From Pycnopodia helianthoides (Eukaryota > Echinodermata > Asteroidea > Forcipulatida > Asteriidae), in assembly GCA_032158295.1 (NCBI GenBank), contig CM063246.1, forward strand, positions 14,419,168-14,483,167: 64,000 bases of DNA. The letters are read 5' to 3'. Shown in pieces: positions 11,312 through 22,165 of this stretch. Both the position numbers and the translations under genes were made by a program. The notes under the pieces are model-generated. The model made no database searches and had not been told where the DNA came from. It saw only the letters and a program-made list of their open reading frames with translations. Numbering within the stretch: the stretch's first letter is position 1; each line of letters starts with the position of its first letter.

Positions 11312-11437
11312 TCAAGCCAGTCCCTGCGTCAGGTCCTTGAAGGCGCTGGTCAGCTTCTTCACCTTGTCTTCCATGACGCGTTTCTGATTGTCGGACTCGG
11401 ACAGCAGCTGTCTCATTTCGTCCTCTACTGCCAAGAC
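11312..11437 (-). CDS. LRRCC1: LRRCC1 terminal coding exon
   Basis: This exon holds 41 codons and a TGA stop at 11312-11314. It is preceded by a CAG acceptor and starts in phase 0. The protein runs VLAVEDEMRQLLSES, then KVKKLTSAFKDLT and ends GLA. It matches the remembered vertebrate LRRCC1 C-terminus (a charged heptad helix ending in a short polar tail). It joins the exon at 14210-14345 exactly (AANQR then VLAVED). The likely 3' UTR runs left; TTTATT on the plus strand at about 10687, which is AATAAA on the coding strand, is a possible poly(A) signal. Confidence 0.88.
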   Translation of the reverse strand, partial: VLAVEDEMRQLLSESDNQKRVMEDKVKKLTSAFKDLTQGLA

Positions 11438-11494
11438 CTGAAATTCAAATGATCAGACATAAAGGCTTGCACTCAAAAGGTAAACTGCAAAAAT

Positions 11495-11560
11495 CCACTG
11501 GGGACGAGTCATTTACTCAAGGACGAGTCATTTACTCAAGGACGAGTCAATTACTCAAGC
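11495..11560. repeat. Three 20-bp repeats GACGAGTCATTTACTCAAG
   Basis: Three tandem copies in the intron about 60 bp upstream of the last exon's acceptor. Each is partly self-complementary (GAGTCATTTACTC). Confidence 0.8.
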
Positions 11561-12197
11561 TGCACTGACACTTGAGTAAAGGAAAGGATTGCTCTCTCAT
11601 ACTCATTTTGATACAGTCCTTTTCTGCTTCTAAGATTAAGCTTCAGACTATTCTTTTTAAAAAAGCATTGAATTTTGTTCTCTATGTTTGTGTTACACTG
11701 TTCTTTTTTACTCTTTGGGTTTTTTAACATTTATCTGATTGTTTTACTACAAAGTGCTGATTAATTTGTAGTTACTATTATTATTGTTTTTAACAATTGT
11801 ATCTTATAGTAATGCACTTTTGAACATGTATATATGATGAAATGCGCAATTAATTTGGTGTAACACTGGGTTTTAAAAACTATTGTTGTTACTGCTTTCA
11901 TAGGAAGATATCATTGAAAATGTCCTGAAATTACTTGCGGTCTTTTGTTAATAGGATGACCGATGACACCCTCCTAAACACAAGAGTGTTATATTTAAGA
12001 CGATTTGCTGACTCTGGAGGGTTGGGTACAGTGGGGATTTGTCTTTACTTCCACTTATAATTATCACTCATTACGATCCTCTCGTTACCAAATTATTTGG
12101 ACATAATAAGCAACTGTTAGTGACTAAACTGTTTGACCACTTAAACTAGAACCACATTTTCTAACACAACAGCATGCAAGGGTTCAGAGGCCAATTT

Positions 12198-12793
12198 CAC
12201 AGACTCTATTATCACCTTGAAGATTACATCTTAGAGTGAAATAAGTAACTAAAACTTTCTGATTGTAAATTGTCAAATCACAGGCCTCTAGCCAACACTT
12301 AAGAGCTTATAGGAACCAACACCTAAACACTTGAACAAACCCAAAGCACCTTAGCACAATATGGAACGACAAAATGCTCAACCAAATGTATCTCGTTTTT
12401 CACCCGGAGTGTTTTATACTCCTACTCTGACCTGACCTTAAGTAACACCTATTCTGATCTCCTCATTGACAGCATCAATCTCTCTGTCACTCCATTATTA
12501 CCTTGACAGTTTCATCTTAGAGCAAAATAAGTAATTAAAACTTTCTGATTGTAAACTGTCAAATCATAGGCTTCAAGCCAACACTTAGGAACCAACACCT
12601 ATACACTTAAACAAGCGCAAAGCACCTTAGCAGTGTGGAAGGACAAATTGCTCAACCAAATCGTTCCATCTCCTTTCCCTAAATGTATCTTGTTTTTTTA
12701 ACCCTGAGTGTTTTATACTCCCACCCTGACCTTTAGTAACACCTTTTCTGATCTCCTCATTGTCAGCATCAATCTCTCTGTCACTCCATCATT
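12198..12793. repeat. 300-bp tandem segmental duplication
   Basis: Two units (about 12198-12497 and 12498-12793) share AACTTTCTGATTGTAAA, AGCCAACACTTA, GAACCAACACCTA and CATCAATCTCTCTGTCACTCC. It lies between the last two LRRCC1 exons. No exon was recognised. Confidence 0.75.
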
Positions 12794-13119
12794 TCATACA
12801 GCCTCTCTATCAGGATTTCTTCCCCCTTCTCAGCAGATGTTCAAATCCATCCCAATCCAGTCTCTAAACTCAACCCTGTTTATAACTCGCTCTCGTTCCC
12901 CCATGGCCCCCTTTTAACATCATATTTCTCATGATTTGTTAAGTACATGTTTATCAACTGTTTTCCTGATCCCACTGGAGCCCCTCTTTATACCTCACCC
13001 CAATTAACATAAAACATCAACCTTCTACTGCAATTTCCTCCATCCTGTCCTAAATGCATTCTACATGTACCTCTCCAAGTCCCAGAGGGCACCCTTACAC
13101 ACCCAACAGTACATGTTCC

Positions 13120-14300
13120 ATCCTCTATGGTTACCTTACGACCCCCTTATTTAACCCTTTGGTATCCCCATGCCCCCATATCCCACCCTCTGATTAGCGG
13201 CACCAATGTCCCTCTGCATCTCCATCCTCATCTCTTCCACCTCTCCCTCATGGTGTCTCTTCATTGTCTGCAGTTATCAATTCAACACACCCTCTCTTCC
13301 CCTCTACCCCCGGTTCCCCTATGACCTCCTTTGGTACCCCTATGCCCCCATATCTCACCCTCTGATTAGCAGCACCAATGTCCCTCTGCATCTCCACCCT
13401 CATCTCTTCCACCTCTCTCTCATGGTGTCTCTTCATTGTCTGCAGTTATCAATTCAACACACCCTCTCTTCCCCTCTACCCCCGGTTCCCCTATGACCTC
13501 CTTTGGTACCCCTATGCCCCCATATCCTACCCTCTGATTAGCAGCACCAATGTCCCTCTGCATCTCCATCCTCATCTCTTCCACCTCTCTCTCATGGTGT
13601 CTCTTCACTGTCTGCAGTTGTCAATTCAACACACCCTTCTCTTCCCCTCTACCCCCGGTTCCCCTATGACCCCCTTTGTCACCCATATGCCCCCATATCC
13701 TACCCTCTGATTAGCAGCACCAATGTCCCTCTGCATCTCCACCCTCATCTCTTCCACCTCTCTCTCATGGTGTCTCTTCACTGTCTGCAGTTGTCAATTC
13801 AACACACACTTCTCTTCCCCTATACTCCCAGTTTCCTCAGTTCCCCTATGACCCCCTTTGGTACCCTATGCCCCCATATCTAACCCTCTGATTAGCAGCA
13901 CCAATGTCCCTCTGCATCTCCATCCTCATGGTGTCTCTTCACTGTCTGTAACTGTCTATTCAACACACCCTTCTCTTCCCCACTACCCTCAGTTCCCCTA
14001 TGACCCCTTTGGTATCCCCATGCCCCCATATCTCACCCTTTGATTAGCAGCACCAATGTCCCTCTGCATCTCCACCCTCATCTCTTCCACCTCTCCCTCA
14101 TGGTGTCTCTTCACTGTCCACAGCTGTCAATTCAACACACCCTTCTCTTCCCCACTACCCTCAGTTCCCCTATGACCCCCTTTGTCACCCATATGCCCCC
14201 ATATCTCACCCTCTGATTAGCAGCACCAATGTCCCTCTGCATCTCCATCCTCATCTCTTCCACCTCTCCCTCATGGTGTCTCTTCACTGTCTGCAGTTGT
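13120..14300 (-). repeat. 171-bp array built from an LRRCC1 exon end
   Basis: The segment ending GATTAGCAGCACCAATGTCC starts seven times, at about 13192, 13363, 13535, 13708, 13888, 14041 and 14214, a period of about 171-173 bp with one 153-bp and one 180-bp interval. Each unit holds the last 27 codons or so of exon 14210-14345, its splice donor and about 85 bp of intron. Donor variants are GTGAGA, GTAGGA, GTGGGA and GTTAGA, so GT survives in all. The coding part (KRHHEREVEEMRMEMQRD) stays open in several copies. Confidence 0.92.
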
Positions 14301-14345
14301 CGAGTGAATGCATCATTTGCTTGATGTAATCTCTCCAAAGCAGCT
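14210..14345 (-). CDS. LRRCC1: LRRCC1 coiled-coil exon (AALERLHQANDAF...AANQR)
   Basis: Acceptor ACCAG, one leading base, then 45 codons ending AGG before a GTGAGA donor (phase 0). The residues LERLHQANDAFTRQ followed by a charged helix match the vertebrate block EKLHSMDDAFKRQ. The exon is the rightmost member of a seven-copy tandem array: its last 27 codons or so, the donor and about 85 bp of intron are repeated down to about 13.1 kb. The leading single base pairs in phase with the two bases left at the end of the exon at 21580, so direct splicing is in frame. Confidence 0.88.
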
Positions 14346-14599
14346 CTGGTGATAAAAATGTCAAATCGTCAAATCAATGATTGGGATCTCTTTCATTTAA
14401 ACTAGACATTGCATAAAAATCCTTTGAAAACAAAACGGCGGTTACCAACTTATAAAAACAGAAAAACTCAATAGAGGAGCGGAGATTAATGGTGAAATGG
14501 TTGATGACATCGAAGACAGTTTATAACATAATCTGGTGACTGACTGATGTTTGCTTAAACAAGTAAAATAATCTTGAAATGAATCCTCACAGGTTGATA

Positions 14600-14782
14600 A
14601 ACATTCAAATCAACAATCTCTACCCTCACAGGTACTTATTTACTCCTGGGTGATGAGAAGCAATTAATAGTTAAGTGTCTTGCTCAAGGACTCAAGTGTC
14701 ACAACTGGAACTCAAACTCCACACTCCGATGACTCAGCCACCAGAACTTGAGTTTGATGCGTTAGACCGCTTGGCCATGACA
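14600..14782 (-). mobile_element. tRNA-derived SINE type 1
   Basis: Minus-strand TGGCCAAGCGGTCTAACGCA head, a variable-loop region and the TTAAGTGTCTTGCTCAAGGA core. The head resembles a class II (Leu/Ser-like) tRNA. Confidence 0.75.
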
Positions 14783-15269
14783 AACTACATTATTATGTAT
14801 GTTAAACAATATTGTGTTGAATAATCATGACAATATGCCACTTTTGAAAACAATGTTTAAGATTGCTTGAAAAAAAACGGAGGAGTTTTCAAATTTCTTA
14901 AGTGTATCCACAAAGCACGAACAGGCTGTACAGTTCCACCCAGGTACAGCAAGACCCTGAGTCACCCGCCACCGTTCCCTAATCTCACTGTCTACTCTGT
15001 CATTCATTTCCCATGAGGTTACCACACAATTTTCCCCTTAACAATTTTGCAGGAAATATTACAATTTGAAACATGGTATTGGGTTCTTTTTTGGCACAGA
15101 TCTAGATTAAAATATGAGAAATAGCAAATAAAGATTGCCTGTCTCTCAATCTCCTTTTTGGTCCAGAATGATATACTCAAAACTTGCAGACAACATCGGT
15201 AATTTTCAAAAACCAATATCTGCACTTTGTGTGACCCAAAATGCACATTAAATAACAAAACAGGGTCAC

Positions 15270-15482
15270 AAATAGTTCAAAACCCCAACACTGATTTGAC
15301 CGATATCACTGTTACCAAACATTGGAATGTTGACCCACAAGATCAAAAATAATTGTTGTACTCATTTCTCAAACCTATGGTATTTCAGCTGAATATATTT
15401 CAAGGGAAGTTTTTCACCATGACCATCTATATACCATGTAAGTTATGTGTACATCTGTGAACATTAATATTTTCAATCTAAT
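15270..15482 (-). mobile_element. Degenerate family C fragment
   Basis: Contains worn versions of the family C right half (GTACTCATTTCTCAAACC, ATTTCAAGGGAAG, CCATGTAAGTTATGTGTACA, CTGTGAACATTAAT). Confidence 0.5.
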
Positions 15483-15754
15483 ACGAATGATGGTTGACCA
15501 AGTGTTTTTCACTTTTGAAAAAATTGTTTTCCCTTTTTTTTTTAATGATTGATACATACAGACCCTCAGAAGAGAAAACAACTTTAAGAAGACGTTAAAA
15601 AATGTTCTTTTGATACATGTAAACAGTTCATTTTCCTTATGACCTTTGGCTACAGATGCCCTTTAAATGTGTAGTGTAATTTGATAATATTAGCTCACAG
15701 GGTTAAACGAGTTTACTGTGTTATTTTACATGCATTACACAACTTGTGCGACCT

Positions 15755-15870
15755 ATGACTTCCCATCGTAAAGACGAGGCAATTACAAATGTCATGACCG
15801 GGCCCTGAACCCACTCTCTGACATCACCAAAACTTGAGTCCAGTGCACTAGTCCACCTGGCCACAAGACA
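15755..15870 (-). mobile_element. tRNA-derived SINE type 1 fragment
   Basis: Minus-strand TGGCCAGGTGGACTAGTGCA with GGGTTCAGGGCCCGGTCATG B-box region. A 5' fragment. Confidence 0.65.
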
Positions 15871-16436
15871 TCCACAAAATAAGGTTAGCCTCAAGGTAAA
15901 ACCAACGGCCTGTCTGTCACAAATTACTTCACCGAATTTCAGGAAAAATCAATTATTTGGTAAGTGGGGGGTAGGTCTTATTTTCTCCTTCAGGCCATGG
16001 GTCTAGAGTTCAGGAAATGTTTTCATTTGATACATGCATGTATGAGCTCCGGGGTAAGTTTGTGTCGCCAAGATGAAGCTGATAACCATGGCGTGTTTCC
16101 TACACCGAGCACTAAATGCTGTCTCCTAATATCTACTTCAGCTTATTACAGTTCTGGTCCAATTTAGTTGTAACGCTACCCCCCCACCACCACCCCAATC
16201 ACCCCTTGTACGCTTTTAAGAGTACAATCTGGACCTCATTAAACATTTTGCTTGAAGAGAAGGCACTCATACCCTCGACATTGGTTACAGGACAAGGGGC
16301 TACTGATTCTTCAGGTTGACCATCCTAATTTCTGCATGCAACCTTTATCAACAGAATTACTCTAAATCAAAAAGTAAGTTCCTGAAAACTTCCTGCCCTC
16401 ATAATTGAAGTGGCTAAGGCAAAAAACAAAACAAAG

Positions 16437-16743
16437 ACATGTTTAGCGTCCCCGCCTGCTTTCTTTTTAGAGGCCGCCTGCTTTCTTTTTAGAGGCCGCT
16501 TCCTTCTTCTTTTTTAAGGATCAATTTTTACGATCTCTGACGAAAACAAAAATCAATTTCAAAATACATAACATTGTATTTATGTACTTTAGCCCACACA
16601 GAAAAAGCACACAGAAAAAAGCTGGCAACCATCTTGAAAAATAGCTTGGCTGGTTGTCTTTTGTGTCAGGCGGCCATTTAAAAATACTTTAAAAAAAGCC
16701 CGCCTCCTCCTTTTATTCAAAAAGGCAGGACGCTAAACATGTT
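16437..16743. mobile_element. TIR element, ACATGTTTAGCGTCC ends
   Basis: About 305 bp with terminal inverted repeats ACATGTTTAGCGTCC / GGACGCTAAACATGT and CGCCTGC / GCAGG continuation. The duplicated GCCGCCTGCTTTCTTTTTAGA lies inside the left end. No coding capacity. Confidence 0.75.
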
Positions 16744-17884
16744 TTTTTTTTTTTGGGGGGGGGGGTTTTGCCTAATAATCTATGAGACCACCCTCCTCCC
16801 CCAGGGCCCACCCTCCCCTTTCCTCCCCTCCCACCCAACAAAAGAAACAAACCAGTTGTACAAGCACATCACACAAACACACATCTGTGCCTCTGAGTCC
16901 TGGCAACCCCTTCAGGACCCTACAACATCGCTTGACTCCACGTTGACCTAACTCATTTCCTTCTCTAATTAGACCGTTTCCCGGAGTCGCTATACACCGA
17001 GGGTCAATTGTCTCATACCAATGGCTTGGAAATGCATGGGTTTATATCTCTGCATCGAGGCAGGCACATAAAACACCCTGGTACAGGATTGGGGAAGTTG
17101 TCTTGAGGTAATCAGCAATATCAGCATGCCGTAAACGTAGTACAAGTAGATTCGAATCGTTGTTCTTGCACTAACCATGTGTTTGTTGTTGCTCTTATCA
17201 CAGCTACAATGGAGGTTTTACATCTTGGTGAAGGACTAAAACTAGATGCGAAGTCAGAAATTGGCAGAAATTTTTCTTTTAAGATTGCTGACTTACTCTT
17301 AAAAATTTTTTTTCATGTGTTGGGATTTTTAAAGATTATGTTATAGATGCATCGTAACAAATTGACCATTTTTGTTGACCCCGTTAGGGCACTTTCAATG
17401 GTGAAGTTCCTTGCATCACAATTACAGTTTTATCCTATTTTGACTCCTTGTTTGATGTTTCCTTGTATCAAATGTCCCAACAGATAATAACAGCAACAAA
17501 AGTGGGGCAAAAAATCAGTTAGTTTTACTTCTTTGCATCACGTAAATTTTGTTTTTATTTTTTGTCTAAATGAATTTTAAAAATAGATTTGGATCTTTTA
17601 ATTAAGCCTTTTTATCATTAACTGATTTGTGCAATGTGATGAGAGTGGTGATGGAATGGTTGTCTAATTAGTCCACATGAACTCATGTTATGGATACATG
17701 GTTACAAAATAAGAATACCTAGGTTCAATTTCATCAACCTGTTTACTGGTTGGCAAATGTTTTTTGTGCTTGTTTAAGAAAAATTTGTGTAAGAAACAGA
17801 GTACTTCATAAATGATCAAGGATATTTGACAATGCCAACTAAACTGCATACTAACCTACTGTTTCATATTTTGAAGCTTTTTAG

Positions 17885-20005
17885 AGGGGTGCACAACGTT
17901 GGTAAAATTGAAAGAATAAATGTTCACAGATTTACACAAAACTTAGATGGTACAAAAATGGTTATGTTGGAAAACTTCCCTTGAAATATTGTTTCCTGAC
18001 TCTGCTCGTCTTCAGAATACTCTGCTTGTCTTCAGTATACTCTGCTTGTCTTCAGTATACTCTGCTTGTCTTCAGTATTTTCTGCTTGTCTTCAGTATAC
18101 TCTTCAGTATACTCTGCTTGTCTTCAATATACTCTGCTCGTCTTCAGTAAACTCTGCTGATCTTCAGTATACTCTGCTGATCTTCAGTATACTCTGCTTG
18201 TCTTCAGTATACTCTGCTTGTCTTCAGTATACTCTTCTTGTCTTCAGTATACTCTGCTTGTCTTCAGTATACTCTGCTTGTCTTCAGTATACTCTTCTCA
18301 TCTTCAGTATACTCTGCTTGTCTTGAGTATACTCTGCTCGTCTTCAGTATACTCTGCTCGTCTTCAGTATACTCTGCTCGTCTTCAGTATACTCTGCTCG
18401 TCTTCAGTATACTCTGCTCGTCTTCAGTATACTCTGCTCGTCTTCAGTATACTCTGCTCGTCTTCAGTATACTCTGCTGTCTTCAGTATACTCTGCTTGT
18501 CTTCAGTATACTCTGCTTGTCTTCAGTATACTCTGCTTCTTCAGTACTTGCTGTCTAGTATACTCTGCTTGTCTTCAGTATACTCTGCTCGTCTTCAGTA
18601 TACTCTGCTGTCTTCAGTATACTCTGCTCGTCTTCAGTATACTCTGCTCGTCTTCAGTATACTCTGCTTGTCTTCAGTATACTCTGCTCTCTTCAGTATA
18701 CTCTGCTTGTCTTCAGTATACTCTTCTTGTCTTCAGTATACTCTGCTTGTCTTCAGTATACTCTGCTTGTCTTCAGTAACTCTCTTGTCTTCAGTATTGC
18801 TTGTCTTCAGTATACTCTGCTTGTCTTCAGTATACTCTGCTTGTCTTGAGTATATCTGCTTTCTTAGTATACTCTGCTTGTCTTAGTATACTCTGCTCGT
18901 CTTCAGTATACTCTGCTGTCTTCAGTATACTCTGCTTGTCTTCAGTATACTCTGCTCGTCTTCAGTATATTTTCTGTTCTCGTCTTCAGTATACTCTGCT
19001 TGTCTTCAGTATACTCTGCTTGTCTTCAGTATACTCTGCTTGTCTTCAGTATACTCTTCTTGTCTTCAGTATACTCTGCTTGTCTTCAGTATACTCTGCT
19101 TGTCTTCAGTATACTCTTCTCATCTTCAGTATACTCTGCTTGTCTTGAGTATACTCTGCTCGTCTTCAGTATACTCTGCTCGTCTTCAGTATACTCTGCT
19201 CGTCTTCAGTATACTCTGCTCGTCTTCAGTATACTCTGCTCGTCTTCAGTATACTCTGCTCGTCTTCAGTATACTCTGCTCGTCTTCAGTATACTCTGCT
19301 TGTCTTCAGTATACTCTGCTTGTCTTCAGTATACTCTGCTTGTCTTCAGTATACTCTTCTCATCTTCAGTGTACTCTGCTTGTCTTGAGTATACTCTGCT
19401 CGTCTTCAGTATACTCTGCTCGTCTTCAGTATACTCTGCTCGTCTTCAGTATACTCTGCTCGTCTTCAGTATACTCTGCTCGTCTTCAGTATACTCTGCT
19501 TGTCTTCAGTATACTCTGCTTCTCTTCAGTATACTCTGCTTGTCTTCAGTATACTCTTCTGTCTTCAGTATACTCTGCTTGTCTTCAGTATACTCTGCTT
19601 GTCTTCAGTACACTCTGCTTGTCTTCAGATATTCTGCTTGTCTTCAGTATACTCTGCTTGTCTTCAGTATACTCTGCTCGTCTTGAGTATACTCTGCTTA
19701 TCTTGAGTATACTCTGCTTGTCTTGAGTATACTCTGCTCGTCTTCAGTATACTCTGCTCGTCTTCAGTATACTCTGCTTGTCTTCAGTATACTCTGCTCG
19801 TCTCAGTATACTCTGCTCGTCTCAGTATACTCTGCTTGTCTTCAGTATACTCTGCTGTCTTCAGTATACTCTGCTTGTCTTCAGAAGAAACTGAAGGATA
19901 TCAGGTTTCATTTTTGCTAGTTTCTTGTGACTCTAATGACCAATTGAGCTTTAAAATTTCACAGATTTATATCATGTATATGCTGATTTTGGTTCTTGAG
20001 AGATT
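17885..20005 (+). mobile_element. Family C-like MITE split by the 20-bp array
   Basis: The left part (17885-18000) resembles the family C left half: GTTGGTAAAATTGAAAG, AATGTTCACAGATTTACACA, CCTTGAAATATTGTTTCCTG. The right part (19915-20000) resembles its right half: TTTCTTGTGACTC, AATGACCAATTGAGCTTTAA, TTTCACAG. Between them is the 1.9-kb array of 18001-19884 in place of the expected central hairpin. Confidence 0.6.
18001..19884. repeat. 20-bp satellite array (CTTCAGTATACTCTGCTTGT)
   Basis: About 94 copies of a 20-bp unit with TTGT and TCGT variants. Because 20 is not a multiple of three, all plus frames cycle through the same 20-residue peptide and stay open for up to 228 codons. These frames are artefacts. 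A block with CTCTTCTTG and CTCTTCTCATC variants followed by seven TCGT units recurs at 18.23-18.48 kb and 19.05-19.30 kb, and in part at 19.35-19.50 kb. Confidence 0.95.
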
Positions 20006-20654
20006 TCTTGACTAATGCTGTCTGCATGCATTAAACCTCGTTTTTGTAAAATAATATACTTTGCTTTACTTTTTGTTAACCATTACTGGGTTATTTAAAA
20101 TCTATTTAATTGTTTGTAGCATTGGACAAGTTTTAGTCCAGGCCTATATAAATATTCCATCTGTTGAATGATATTCTATAATATTTGGCTTTCCCCCTTG
20201 TGATAACTATTCATGGGAAACAAAAAAAAAGGAATGTAGGAAACCTCGTCTGATCTGTAATCCCATGATATCATCATTGAAGATTAGCAGAAAGGTTTGA
20301 ATCATGTATAAATCATACCACGTCTGTCACCAATTCCAACGAGGAAAAACCTTGCAGACTCTGCATCAAATGGTTCAACTTAAGAGATCCTTCCTCAAGT
20401 GACTGGCTGATGTGTTTCTTCAATAAAAGTTGAATCCCGTTCGGCTGTCTAACCATTGGGAATATTAGTTTTTCCGTTTGTTATTTGAACATTTGTATGG
20501 AAGTCATATATCATGACAATTTTATTGATCGATGTGAGGTTGGATGTCAGTAATGCATTGAGTGCTTCCATGTACCTACTCAGTGAACTGGGGGGGGGGC
20601 GACAGTGGGGAGTGTATTTTCCAAGGGTTTAAAAAAAAAAATAGAATTTTTTTT

Positions 20655-20812
20655 GATGAAACAAATGTTTCTTCATTTGTTTGTGACAGTGTGTGTGTAC
20701 TTGTAAATTACAAGTGATGATGTTTGTATACTTGTTTGGTACTTGTAAATTACAAGTACACAAACAAGTATACAAACATCATCACAAACAAATGAAGAAA
20801 CATTTGCTTCAT
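20655..20812. repeat. Composite foldback hairpin
   Basis: Outer arms GAAACAAATGTTTCTTCATT / AATGAAGAAACATTTGCTTC and inner arms GATGATGTTTGTATACTTG / CAAGTATACAAACATCATC surround TACTTGTAAATTACAAGTA. The left side has an extra copy of ACTTGTAAATTACAAGT between outer and inner arms. Confidence 0.85.
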
Positions 20813-21204
20813 TTTTTAAATATTCAATTTAGTTGTCTTTGTGATGGAATATTCTAAAAGTGCATTCACTCTGATCTTACATGTTTGCAGTCATCAGTGA
20901 AAGTGGAAGCTCACAACTTGTTTGACAAAATGCATAAAATGCTAACTGTTTTTAGGAATGTTTTACAGATATTGTGACTCTTGATACCACTTGTGTGAAA
21001 AAAAAAAAAAACCCCAAAACCAAACAAACCACAGGACGAAAAGTTGGCAGGCAAAAAGCACACACAGGGTCTCTATTTCGCCGTACTTAGAGGAAACTTT
21101 GTTTACACACATTTAACATTAGGCCTATACCCATATGGAGGCTGTGCACACATGCAGTAATGGGGTGAGAGTTCATAATTCCATGTATAGCCACAGGCCT
21201 GCTT

Positions 21205-21515
21205 TGATCCTGACGATGTTTTGATGCCCTACTCCTACATATCCCATGTTCACAACATTCTTGGGGAAGTCGATCGTTCTCAAGATCTGGCCCATCACTT
21301 TGGAACAGACTCCCTACTGACTCAGAAAAGAAAACCTCATGTACAAAATTCAAAATTCAGTAAAAAACCTACTTTTTCCGTAGTTCCTAACTTAACCGGT
21401 CAGTTGTTTTTTGTTCACACAATTTCTGGCTTAGCTCTCAGTCGCGCCAGGAGTGTCAAGTCTGACAGACATGACGCGTTATAAATGTTCACTCTTATTA
21501 TATTATTATAGTGCC
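21205..21515 (+). mobile_element. LINE 3' fragment
   Basis: A plus-strand frame reads RSFSRSGPSLWNRLPTDSEK, which is the usual C-terminal block of CR1/L2-type reverse-transcriptase ORFs (RSF...PTLWNSLP). It is followed by worn 3' sequence ending GCGTTATAAATG and ATT repeats. Heavily degraded. Confidence 0.6.
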
Positions 21516-21579
21516 CCTTTAAACCTCACTTAACTATTTACACAAAATATTCCACCGCGTAGAAGGACTGTGAACCTAC

Positions 21580-21742
21580 CTCTTTGAGTTTCTGATTGTA
21601 TCCGTCTGATCGTCCAGCATCTTAGTCTTGATCTTCAAGGCGTCATTGTCTCTCTCAGAGTGCTTCTTCAAGGAGGATACTTCAGCAGCCAGGACCTCGA
21701 TACGTGCCTCCAGTCTCCCTCTATCCTGGGCCAGGAATGAAC
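21580..21742 (-). CDS. LRRCC1: LRRCC1 coiled-coil exon (SFLAQDRGRLE...)
   Basis: Acceptor CATTAG, donor GTAGGT. The exon completes the glycine codon of the preceding exon, then reads SFLAQDRGRLEARIEVL, a charged helix and MLDDQTDTIR. Vertebrate LRRCC1 has the same block (SSLAQNRGKLEAQIESL ... DDQTETIRKLK). After TIR the reading frame gives NSK, whereas a one-base insertion would give KLKE, so a one-base deletion near the 3' end is possible. As assembled (163 nt) the exon leaves two bases and fits the exon at 14345 in frame. Confidence 0.88.
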
Positions 21743-21777
21743 CTAATGATCAAGATCACCATCTTATTAATTACACT

Positions 21778-22165
21778 TTAAAGGCACTGGACACCATTGG
21801 TATTTATTAAAAATAATGGTTAGCATAAAAACTTACTTGGTAACGAGCAATGGAGAGCTGTTGATAGTATAAAACATTGTGAGAAACGGCTCCCTCTGAA
21901 GTAACATAGTTTTTGAGAAAGAAGTAATTTCTCAGTAAAATATTTGAATTGATTTTGAGACCTCACGCGTGAGGTCTCGAAATCAAGCATCTGAAAGCAC
22001 ACAACTTTGTGTGACGAGGGTGTTTTTTCTTCCATTATTATCTCGCAACTTCGACGACCAATTGAGTTCAAATTTTCACAGGTGTGTTATTTTGTGCATG
22101 TGTTGAGATACACCAAGTGAGAAGACTGGTCTTTGACAATTACCAAAGGTGTCCAGTGTCTTTAA
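21778..22165 (-). mobile_element. TTAA MITE family B, copy 1
   Basis: 388 bp with TTAA ends and inverted termini AGGCACTGGACACC / GTGTCCAGTGTCT. The central palindrome GACCTCACGCGTGAGGTC can form a strong hairpin. It inserted 36 bp upstream of the acceptor of LRRCC1 exon 21580-21742. The 83-codon open frame inside is a property of the element and recurs in other copies. Confidence 0.88.

Noticed and set aside
14825..15025. Minus frame WEMNDRVDSEIRERWRV as the missing LRRCC1 segment
   Set aside because: It does not match the expected residues, lacks clean splice borders and has a Cys/Trp-rich continuation unlike a coiled coil.
17947..19920. Several long plus-strand reading frames up to 228 codons
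   Set aside because: They are translations of the 20-bp array; a 20-bp period without stops keeps every frame open with the same 20-residue cycle.
21820..22071. 83-codon minus frame starting MNSIGRRSCEIIMEEK
   Set aside because: The same frame recurs in the family B copies at 39.55 kb and 54.64 kb with indels; it is a chance frame inside a MITE.
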